Positions 36,686-44,109 of a DNA stretch of 64,000 bases are shown piece by piece. The stretch's first letter is position 1; each line of letters opens with the position of its first letter. Source of the DNA: Clostridium thermosuccinogenes (lineage in GTDB: Bacteria > Bacillota > Clostridia > Acetivibrionales > DSM-5807); the NCBI RefSeq assembly GCF_002896855.1, contig NZ_CP021850.1, forward strand, positions 1,389,665 to 1,453,664, read 5' to 3'. Under the pieces are notes generated by a model. That model did no database searches. It was given only the letters and a program-made list of their open reading frames with translations, and was not told the DNA's origin. Both the position numbers and the translations under genes were made by a program.

Positions 36686-37333
36686 ATGAAAAAGTTTAAA
36701 CATACCCTATTGTGTGCTGTCCTAATAATCTCTGTAGTATCGTTTATGACAGGGTGTGAAGACAATCATAAGGATGATGAGCCAAAAGCCGAAAAACCGG
36801 TAATCTATCTATATCCGGAAAAAACGATGGATGTGACAGTTAAGCTAAATTACAATGGAGAAGTTACCTGCACCTATCCCACATATTATGAAGGCTGGAA
36901 TGTAACCGCTCATCCGGATGGAACGTTAATCAATAAAAGAGACGGAAAAGAGTATTCTTATCTGTTTTGGGAAGGCAAAAGCAATATTGAATATGATATG
37001 AGCAAGGGTTTTGTTGTGAAAGGCGAGGATACGGCTGATTTTTTAAGGGACAAACTGGAGTATATCGGTTTGACGCCAAAAGAATATAATGAGTTTATCG
37101 TCTACTGGCTTCCCAAAATGCAAAACAATCCATACAATCTTATCACTTTTCAAAATGAAGTCTATACGGACAATGCAAAACTGGAAATAATACCTGAGCC
37201 TGATAGAATTTTGAGAGTTTTTATGGCATATAAACGCCTTGACAAGGCTGTTTCCATCGAGGAGCAAAATCTTGTGCCTTTTAAGCGGGAAGGCTTTACC
37301 GTTATAGAATGGGGAGGCACGGTTGTAAAATAA
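36686..37333 (+). CDS. Lipoprotein of unknown function
   Basis: 215-residue protein with a lipoprotein signal peptide: positive N-terminus, hydrophobic core and lipobox FMTGC with Cys24 as the lipidation site. The mature part begins with a short charged linker and then the motif KPVIYLYPEKTMDVTVKLNYNG, which recurs in a clostridial family of uncharacterised proteins. No catalytic motif is evident. ATG follows AAAGGAG. It precedes the BlaI/BlaR1-like pair but has a separate promoter-operator region between them. Confidence 0.75.
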   Translation: MKKFKHTLLCAVLIISVVSFMTGCEDNHKDDEPKAEKPVIYLYPEKTMDVTVKLNYNGEVTCTYPTYYEGWNVTAHPDGTLINKRDGKEYSYLFWEGKSNIEYDMSKGFVVKGEDTADFLRDKLEYIGLTPKEYNEFIVYWLPKMQNNPYNLITFQNEVYTDNAKLEIIPEPDRILRVFMAYKRLDKAVSIEEQNLVPFKREGFTVIEWGGTVVK

Positions 37334-37354
37334 CATTGATTTTTACTCCAGCTA

Positions 37355-37412
37355 TTGACATTTTGGTCTATTAAGTATAGACTTAACATATGAGGTCTAT
37401 AAATAATAGACC
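37355..37412 (+). promoter_or_regulatory. Promoter and double operator of the BlaI/BlaR1-like operon
   Basis: TTGACA (37355-37360) with a weak -10 about 17 bases on (TAGACT, 37378). Two inverted repeats of one motif overlap it: GTCTAT-N5-ATAGAC at 37366-37382 covers the spacer and -10, and GGTCTAT-N5-ATAGACC at 37394-37412 ends at the AAGGAGG ribosome binding site. BlaI-type dimers bind such paired dyads and repress their own operon. Confidence 0.75.
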
Positions 37413-37426
37413 AAGGAGGTTATAGC

Positions 37427-37789
37427 ATGAAGGATTATAAACTTGCAAAAAGTGAAGCAAGATTTGCCGATCTGATTTGGCAGCATGAGCCCATTGGCTC
37501 CGGTGAGCTGGTGAAGCTGTGTGAAAGGGAAATGGGCTGGAAGAAATCTACCACATATACAGTCTTAAAAAAGCTGTGCGAGAAAGGTATCTTTAAAAAT
37601 GAAAATGCAGTTGTATCATCTATGATAAAAAAAGATGAGTTTTACGCAAAGCAAAGCAGGCGATTTGTTGAAGATATCTTCGGAGGTTCATTGCCTAAAT
37701 TCCTGACAGCTTTTATCGGGGAAAAAAAGCTCAGTGAGCGCCAGGCTGAAGAGCTTAAAAAGCTTATTGACGAGTATAAGGAGGGATAA
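37427..37789 (+). CDS. BlaI/MecI family transcriptional repressor
   Basis: 120-residue winged-helix repressor. The N-terminal DNA-binding domain has KLAKSEARFADLIWQHEPI and the recognition helix WKKSTTYTVLKKLCEKG; the C-terminal helices form the dimer and the site usually cleaved by the partner protease. ATG follows AAGGAGG. It is coupled to the sensor protease gene by a 2 bp gap. The target genes beyond its own operon are unknown; no beta-lactamase gene is in the window. Confidence 0.92.
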   Translation: MKDYKLAKSEARFADLIWQHEPIGSGELVKLCEREMGWKKSTTYTVLKKLCEKGIFKNENAVVSSMIKKDEFYAKQSRRFVEDIFGGSLPKFLTAFIGEKKLSERQAEELKKLIDEYKEG

Positions 37790-37791
37790 CC

Positions 37792-40023
37792 TTGGAGGAA
37801 TTGTTCCTTTCCGTTTTGAATATGAGCCTTACGGCGAGCTATGTAATCCTTTTTGTGATACTCGTCAGGATGCTGCTCAAAAAAGCGCCAAAAGTGATTT
37901 CCTATGCCTTATGGGCTGTGGTGGCCTTTCGCCTGATTGTTCCATTTTCATTTGAAAGTATGTTCAGCCTTTTGCCACGCAGCATGAACACTGCTCCAAT
38001 CACCCCAGACATCATCTATCAGCAAAGCCCTCGTATTAATAGCGGAATAGAGGTAGTCGATTCATTTGTAAATAAATCCCTTCCTGCACCGACTATCGAA
38101 GCAAGCGCCAACCCATTACAGATTTACATAGGAATTGGAGCATACATTTGGATTTTGGGAATAGTGGCATTAATCTTTTACAGTGTGATATCAACTTTAC
38201 ATTTAAAAAGACGGCTCAAAGGCTCACGGCTGATAGAGCACAACATATACGAAGCCAATAATTTGAAAACACCCTTTGTGCTTGGATTGATAAAGCCCAG
38301 GATATATTTGCCGGTGGGACTTAACATTCAGGAAAGAAGATATATTTTACTGCATGAACAGACCCATATCCATCGAAAAGACCACATAATAAAAATACTG
38401 GCCTTCTTAATATTGTCCTTGCATTGGTTTAATCCTCTTGTGTGGATCGCGTTTATGTTAATGAACTCAGATATGGAGATGTCCTGTGATGAAAAAGTAT
38501 TGAAAGAAATCCAAGAAGATATTAAAAAACCCTATGCCTATTCGTTATTATCCCTTGCTACCGGAAGGCATGCTATAAACGGAAGCCCTCTTGCTTTTGG
38601 TGAGGGAATTATGAAGGGCAGGATTAAAAATGTATTGAATTACAGGAAACCTGGGTTTTGGGCAATTGCTTTATCAATCATCCTTGTTGCGGCAGTTGGA
38701 ATTGGATTAATGGCAAACCCAAGGACAGTAACTGGTGATAAGTCAATTATAAGCAGCGTGAGGGATGTTTTAAAAATCACTGTCAAGACACAGCCAGGCG
38801 ACGAAAGCAGTCTTAAAATGATTGAAGACAAAGAACATATAATGGATGTCATAAATTATATTAATGGCTTGGATTTAAAAAAGACGGCCAAAGATCCCAG
38901 TCAATACGATGGTATGTCTTATATAATAACAATTTACTATAGCAATGACACAAGCATGGAGTATATTCATTTTGGCAACAGGTTTTTTAAAGAATCCGGC
39001 AGTGATTGGTATGAGATGCCTTACAAACAAGCTGTAAAATTCGCAGGTATTTATAAAAGCTTATCCGTTGGCGTTAAGGACTCTGAGCAAGACAGGGATG
39101 CCGGCTATGAAGATGAAATCACCAGATTGGCATGGGAGTATATAAATAAAGATATCGCTAACTATGAATTAAGCCCGGGAGTAAAAATTATTGACAGCAA
39201 AATTACCCGGTTGGAGTTAATCGAAAGCTTTGACAATTTGGCAGAGGCGCCTGTTGAAGTTTATGCGCTGGAATACCGGCTGCTTCCTGAAGATTTGAGC
39301 AAAGTTGTATTAGCCGGTGGAATGCAGGTGGATGAGGAAGGTTGGCTTAAAGAAACCAGCAGCATGGGCAAACCGCTCATGGTTGTATTGCGAAATGGCG
39401 ATTCAGTAACTCTTATCGGAACGCTTTGGACGGCTGAGGTTAGAACTGAAACAGAAATGAAATCCCGAATTAGGTCTTTGCTTGGTCTTACCACCATTGA
39501 ATCTGCCACCTTAGTGCCTGCTGCACCTAAATTATCTCCTGAGCAAACCTTGGGAGTTGATATGGCTGAGCTCGACTATGCTTCTGATGATATATTAATC
39601 TTTCATGATTATTTCGGGCTGTTTGTATATGATCTAAACTCATCTGGCATTATACGCAGCTTGGACTTGGAACCTTTAAACTGTCATCAGACGCAAGGAG
39701 ACAATTATTGTGAGGTTTCGGTTAGCATGGACGGCAATACGGTGCAGTTGCATCCCATGAGCAGCAAAAACATGTTCGTGTATACCATTTCAGATAACAC
39801 ATTGCAGGAAACAATCTATAAGCCAATGGACAACCGATTTGGCAATCAGTTTGTTCCCATAGAAGAGGTGATAAATTCAACGATGCTTGGCAATTACAGT
39901 CACCACGCAGTACTCTTTGACACAGGAGAATACGGATACCTTCATACGGAAGATTGGACGATCAGCACCCTGTCATATGTGCGCGGGGATAAGGTATTCA
40001 GGCTGTTTGATTTGAAAAGATAA
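37792..40023 (+). CDS. BlaR1-like M56 family sensor metallopeptidase
   Basis: 743-residue membrane protein. The N-terminal half has four membrane helices and the M56 zinc protease motif HEQTH (about 188-192, in ILLHEQTHIHRKDH), with the distal Glu motif MEMSCDEKVLKE. A further helix (about 285-305) leads to an extracellular C-terminal half of about 440 residues that does not look like the penicillin-binding sensor of classic BlaR1, so the signal may be something other than beta-lactam. On activation it should cleave the BlaI-type repressor. The start is TTG at 37792, six bases after AAGGAGGG. Confidence 0.88.
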   Translation: MEELFLSVLNMSLTASYVILFVILVRMLLKKAPKVISYALWAVVAFRLIVPFSFESMFSLLPRSMNTAPITPDIIYQQSPRINSGIEVVDSFVNKSLPAPTIEASANPLQIYIGIGAYIWILGIVALIFYSVISTLHLKRRLKGSRLIEHNIYEANNLKTPFVLGLIKPRIYLPVGLNIQERRYILLHEQTHIHRKDHIIKILAFLILSLHWFNPLVWIAFMLMNSDMEMSCDEKVLKEIQEDIKKPYAYSLLSLATGRHAINGSPLAFGEGIMKGRIKNVLNYRKPGFWAIALSIILVAAVGIGLMANPRTVTGDKSIISSVRDVLKITVKTQPGDESSLKMIEDKEHIMDVINYINGLDLKKTAKDPSQYDGMSYIITIYYSNDTSMEYIHFGNRFFKESGSDWYEMPYKQAVKFAGIYKSLSVGVKDSEQDRDAGYEDEITRLAWEYINKDIANYELSPGVKIIDSKITRLELIESFDNLAEAPVEVYALEYRLLPEDLSKVVLAGGMQVDEEGWLKETSSMGKPLMVVLRNGDSVTLIGTLWTAEVRTETEMKSRIRSLLGLTTIESATLVPAAPKLSPEQTLGVDMAELDYASDDILIFHDYFGLFVYDLNSSGIIRSLDLEPLNCHQTQGDNYCEVSVSMDGNTVQLHPMSSKNMFVYTISDNTLQETIYKPMDNRFGNQFVPIEEVINSTMLGNYSHHAVLFDTGEYGYLHTEDWTISTLSYVRGDKVFRLFDLKR

Positions 40024-40333
40024 TTGCTTTGAGTTGATAATAATGCAATGTTATACATAAGAGACCCTCCTTGGTAAAAGGTGCGTTTGGCAACTTACAC
40101 TTTACCAAAAGAGTGGTCTTTTGCCCATTTTATCCGATAACGATTTTACACCGGGTTTGGATATAGCAAAGAGGTATATTTATATCGAAAAATTAAAGTA
40201 CTAAAAGCTTTTACTCTTGACGATCAGCTTCAAATCAAAATTTTTGATAAAAGACTTACTTTGCTTCCATGTTACAGCCTATCTATTTCATCTGAAAGAT
40301 TGAGAATCCGATTGAGAGAAAAATACATTACTA
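40024..40333. other. Gap between the BlaR1-like gene and the sugar transporter operon
   Basis: No gene. It contains the terminator at 40062-40122 and otherwise AT-rich sequence leading into the shared regulatory element at 40334. Confidence 0.55.
40062..40122 (+). terminator. Rho-independent terminator after the BlaR1-like gene
   Basis: Nested stem: outer AGACC (40062)/GGTCT (40115) and inner TTGGTAAAAGGTG (40071)/CACTTTACCAA (40098), ending in four T. Confidence 0.75.
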
Positions 40334-40389
40334 TTTTCCACCTTTCATAGTTTTTTTGCGTTTTATGTTATGGCTAAATGAAGTATTAT
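40334..40389 (+). promoter_or_regulatory. Shared bipartite operator-promoter, copy 1 (sugar ABC transporter)
   Basis: TTTTCCACCTTTCATAGTTT (40334-40353), a 22-base gap, then AAATGAAGTATTATTATAT, in which TATTAT (40384-40389) is a plausible -10. The same arrangement with 19/20 identity in block 1 and the same gap occurs at 47307 upstream of the catabolic operon. The -35 region is poor, which fits activation by an AraC-type protein such as the YesN-like regulator at 61395-62963. The expected start of transcription is about 38 bases before the permease ATG. Confidence 0.7.
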
Positions 40390-40433
40390 TATATCATCAA
40401 GATCAGAAAATTATATACAAAGAAGGAGAAAAA

Positions 40434-41372
40434 ATGGCTGCTAAAAGAGATTTACGCAAAAACAACTTTTTTATGAATTTAGCAAAAAACAAAACATTGC
40501 TTTTCATGCTCATGCCTGCCGTAATATATTATTTTATATTTTCCTATATACCAATGATCGGATCAGTAGTGGCATTTAAGCGATATAATTATACCGATGG
40601 ATTATTCGGAAGTCCATGGACAGGGTTTGATAATTTTAAATTTCTTTTCGCTAACGGAAAAATATTCAAAGTTGCGCTCAATACAATTGCTTATAATATA
40701 GCATTTATAATTGTCAATCAGATTTTACAGATAGCTTCTGCTATTTTTTTGTCTGAGATAAATTCAAAAAGCTTTAAAAAGGTTTCACAGTCGGTAATGT
40801 TTTTTCCGTATTTCATCTCATGGGTTATTGTTGGTGGATTTATGTATAATTTTTTTAATTATGATTTTGGGTCACTGAATACATTATTAAAATCCATTGG
40901 GTTCAAACCGGTAGATATATATAGCAATGCTGGTATATGGAAATATATTATTATAGCAATAAATGCATGGAAAAATGTGGGATACGGAACTGTTGTTTAT
41001 CTGGCCTCAATAACAGGCATTGATAAAGAATTATATGAGTCTGCAGAAATTGATGGAGCCGGGAAATTTGCAAAGACATTCTTCATTACATTACCATTAA
41101 TGGTACCTCAAATTGTAATCTTAATTCTACTGAGCATTGGTAATATTTTCAGAGGCGATTTTGACATGTTTTATCAGGTGACAGGAAATAATCCGCTGCT
41201 ATATGATTCCACAGATGTAATTGATACCTTTGTGGTAAGATCGCTTCTCCAGATTCAGGACATAGGTATGTCTTCGGCTGCCGGTCTTGCCCAATCGATT
41301 GTATGTTTTGTAATATTGATAGTTGCCAATACTCTGGTAAGAAAATATCAGGAGAATTATGCCCTGTTTTGA
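40434..41372 (+). CDS. ABC sugar transporter permease 1 (LplB/YtcP-partner type)
   Basis: 312-residue inner membrane permease of the carbohydrate uptake transporter group 1. It has six membrane helices and the EAA loop ESAEIDGAGKFAKTFFITLP, which contacts the ATPase. It starts KNKTLLFMLMPAVIYYFIFSYIPM, typical of LplB-like permeases. ATG at 40434 follows AAGGAG; the frame is open further upstream but runs through the regulatory element. First gene of a three-gene operon with permease 2 and a binding lipoprotein. No ATPase gene is present; such systems usually borrow a shared MsmX/MsmK-type ATPase. Confidence 0.92.
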   Translation: MAAKRDLRKNNFFMNLAKNKTLLFMLMPAVIYYFIFSYIPMIGSVVAFKRYNYTDGLFGSPWTGFDNFKFLFANGKIFKVALNTIAYNIAFIIVNQILQIASAIFLSEINSKSFKKVSQSVMFFPYFISWVIVGGFMYNFFNYDFGSLNTLLKSIGFKPVDIYSNAGIWKYIIIAINAWKNVGYGTVVYLASITGIDKELYESAEIDGAGKFAKTFFITLPLMVPQIVILILLSIGNIFRGDFDMFYQVTGNNPLLYDSTDVIDTFVVRSLLQIQDIGMSSAAGLAQSIVCFVILIVANTLVRKYQENYALF

Positions 41373-41415
41373 GATAGCCTGCAAAAAATAAGCTGCCACA
41401 TGGAGGAATTAACAC

Positions 41416-42318
41416 ATGTCAAGAATAAACAAAATGCAAAAGGACGAGATAGTTTTTAATACATTAGCTTATTCGTTTATAACTATTTTTTCGTTATGTT
41501 GCCTGATACCATTCTTGTTTATTATATCTGGTTCGTTTTCAAGTGAACGCTCTATTATTGAAAACGGCTTCAGCCTTATACCAGGTGAATTTTCGCTTCA
41601 AGCATATAAGACGGTTTTTGCAGTGCCGGAAAGTATTCTTAGAGCATATGGCGTAACGATATTTATTACAGTGACAGGTACGTTAGTGGGTCTTTTCCTG
41701 TCAGCAATGACTGCTTATGTGTTGCAGAGAAAAGAATTTAAGTACAGAAACGTATTTTCGTTTTACTTTTACTTTACCTCTTTGTTCAGTGGAGGATTGG
41801 TTCCCTGGTATATTTTGATGGTACGGTACCTGAATATGAAGAACAATATTCTAGCTTTAATACTGCCTTCACTTTTTAATATATTTTACATTATTATTAT
41901 TCGTAGCTTTATTTACAGTTCAATTCCGGATTCAATTTCGGAGTCAGCCAAGATTGATGGTGCTGGAGATTTCAAGATTTTCATTAAACTGGTCCTTCCG
42001 TTATCAAAGCCGGTACTTGCTACTATAGGACTGTTCATAGCAATAGGGTATTGGAATAACTGGTTCAACGCAATGCTTTTCATTGATAAAAGTAACATGC
42101 TACCGTTGCAATATTATTTGTATAAGTTGCTTTCGCAAATTACCATGCTGAGAACTCTTATCAGTAAGGTGCCTCAGCTCAGCGTTTCTGTAACGCCTCC
42201 GGAAGAGTCGTTCAAAATGGCGATGACTGTGGTGACCATAGGACCTATAATATTCTTGTATCCTTTTTTGCAGAAATACTTTGTTAAGGGAATTATGATA
42301 GGCGCCGTGAAAGGATAA
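41416..42318 (+). CDS. ABC sugar transporter permease 2 (AraQ/YtcP type)
   Basis: 300-residue permease, partner of the preceding gene. The EAA loop reads ISESAKIDGAGDFKIFIKLVLPLSKP, and the C-terminus PFLQKYFVKGIMIGAVKG is diagnostic of this permease subfamily. Six membrane helices are expected. ATG follows TGGAGG by about eight bases, 43 bp after permease 1. Together the two permeases form the membrane channel for an oligosaccharide. Confidence 0.93.
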   Translation: MSRINKMQKDEIVFNTLAYSFITIFSLCCLIPFLFIISGSFSSERSIIENGFSLIPGEFSLQAYKTVFAVPESILRAYGVTIFITVTGTLVGLFLSAMTAYVLQRKEFKYRNVFSFYFYFTSLFSGGLVPWYILMVRYLNMKNNILALILPSLFNIFYIIIIRSFIYSSIPDSISESAKIDGAGDFKIFIKLVLPLSKPVLATIGLFIAIGYWNNWFNAMLFIDKSNMLPLQYYLYKLLSQITMLRTLISKVPQLSVSVTPPEESFKMAMTVVTIGPIIFLYPFLQKYFVKGIMIGAVKG

Positions 42319-42385
42319 AAGGAAAATGACGCACTGCGTTGAGCAGTCGTGATATAAATTAAAATAAAGTTAAGGGGGATTTTTT

Positions 42386-43975
42386 ATGAAGAAGAAGTTG
42401 GAAGTGATCAGTTTAATGCTTGTTTTGCTTCTGTCTTTTTCACTTATTATTACGGGCTGTGGTAAAAGTGATGAAAAGCCGGATACGAAAGGAACTGCAG
42501 ACCAGACCGGTACAACTACGGAAACTTCAACTACAACTACTGAAGACATAACAGCAGAACATGTTAAACTCAAGATGTATTTCCTGGGAGAACCTCAGCC
42601 GGACAATGAAAAAGTATTTGCAGAAATAAGCAAAAAACTTACGGAAAAGATTAATGCAGAACTTGAGCCGGCCTATCTTTCATGGGGTGATTGGGATAAG
42701 AGATATTCATTGTTGTTTTCTTCAGGTGAAGACTTTGATATGATTTATACAGCAAACTGGGCGTTTTATTCTGAGACAGCTTCAAAAGGAGGCTTTTACG
42801 AGCTTACTAAGGAGATGCTTGAAACCTACTGCCCACTGACAATGCAAAACCTTCCTAGTGCTGCATGGTCCGGAACTCAAATAAAAGGGAAAAATTACAT
42901 GATTCCCAATAATAACTACTTTGCCAATCACTATGGCGTCATAATAAGAGGGGATCTGCGTGAAAAGTATGGGCTCCCTGAGATTAAAACAATTGAAGAC
43001 GTTGAAAAATTCATGGATGAAGTGTTAAAGAACGAAAAGGGAATGATTCCTCTTAATGTTTCCAGGGATAATTGCGAGATGCTGATGCGTGCAATGGTAA
43101 TGTATCCTAATGAACGTTACTATATCGCCGGAGGAACTACAGGAACTCTAACATATGACATTACTGATCCTAAGGTGTTTGATCTTAAGCCCTATTATGA
43201 AATGACTGGTTATGTAGATTTTCTGAAGCGGATGCATGAATGGAATAAAAAAGGCTATCTTTCAAAAAGCGATCTGACTACTGCCAACACAGAAAGATTC
43301 GAGGCAGGCAAAAGTGCAGTTAGGTTTGATAATATAGGAGCTGCTAATACTCTCTGGCAGATGGCAAAAAAAGACCATCCTGACTGGAAAATTGAATATG
43401 TAAACCTTCTGGAAGGAAAGAAACTTGGTTCTGCAGGATTTACAGGCAACGGTTGTGCTTTTAACGCAAGAACCAAGAATATAGAAAGAGCTTTAATGGC
43501 CGCTGATTTATTGAATTATGATCCCGACATCAATTTCTTAATCAACTATGGTATTCCAGGAGTACATCATAAAATAGCAGGAACCACTAAAGTTGGAGAA
43601 CGTGAGTTCCTTAAGGTTGAAGCGATTGATGCCAATGGTTTTGGAGGTATCAGTAATTGGTGCTTTGCAAATGCTCCGGTGCTCCCGACTGAATCCTTCC
43701 CTGGGTATGCTGAGCTTACTGCAAGTTATTTCTATGATCAAATTTCATACCATCCACTTGATGGTTTCCCATTTGTGACAGATGCGGTAAATACTGAAAT
43801 TGCAAATACTACACCAATTATTCAAGAGTACATACCTATAATGTACATGGGCTTTAATGATGATCCTGAAAAGACTCTGAATGAGTTTATAGAAAAGATC
43901 AAAGCAGCAGGCATAGACAAAATTAATGAAGAGATCACAAATCAGGCTAAAGTCATATTTGATGCAGCACAATAA
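42386..43975 (+). CDS. ABC sugar transporter substrate-binding lipoprotein
   Basis: 529-residue extracellular solute-binding protein (family 1, LplA/YtcQ-like) anchored by lipidation at Cys25 (lipobox IITGC). A Thr/Ser-rich linker (about 30-52) precedes the two-lobed binding domain, with characteristic LPSAAWSGTQIKGKNYMIPN and ERFEAGKSAVRF segments. ATG follows AAGGGGGA. The length and family fit binding proteins for complex plant oligosaccharides or uronate-containing glycans. It is the last gene of the import operon and is followed by a hairpin at 43990. Confidence 0.93.
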   Translation: MKKKLEVISLMLVLLLSFSLIITGCGKSDEKPDTKGTADQTGTTTETSTTTTEDITAEHVKLKMYFLGEPQPDNEKVFAEISKKLTEKINAELEPAYLSWGDWDKRYSLLFSSGEDFDMIYTANWAFYSETASKGGFYELTKEMLETYCPLTMQNLPSAAWSGTQIKGKNYMIPNNNYFANHYGVIIRGDLREKYGLPEIKTIEDVEKFMDEVLKNEKGMIPLNVSRDNCEMLMRAMVMYPNERYYIAGGTTGTLTYDITDPKVFDLKPYYEMTGYVDFLKRMHEWNKKGYLSKSDLTTANTERFEAGKSAVRFDNIGAANTLWQMAKKDHPDWKIEYVNLLEGKKLGSAGFTGNGCAFNARTKNIERALMAADLLNYDPDINFLINYGIPGVHHKIAGTTKVGEREFLKVEAIDANGFGGISNWCFANAPVLPTESFPGYAELTASYFYDQISYHPLDGFPFVTDAVNTEIANTTPIIQEYIPIMYMGFNDDPEKTLNEFIEKIKAAGIDKINEEITNQAKVIFDAAQ

Positions 43976-43989
43976 CTTAGTACTTCCAA

Positions 43990-44020
43990 CAACAGCCACA
44001 TTATAGTGATGTGGCTGTTG
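43990..44020 (+). terminator. Hairpin after the sugar transporter operon
   Basis: Stem CAACAGCCACAT/ATGTGGCTGTTG (12 bp perfect) with a seven-base loop. No real T run follows, so termination strength is uncertain. A closely related hairpin lies on the other side of the next gene at 47151. Confidence 0.55.
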
Positions 44021-44109
44021 CTGTTGTGTACCATGATAATGCGTAATTTTAAATAAAAATTTTATTCTATTTCGTGCCTTGAGTACAACGAAAGGAGTGT
44101 GATGCTAAT

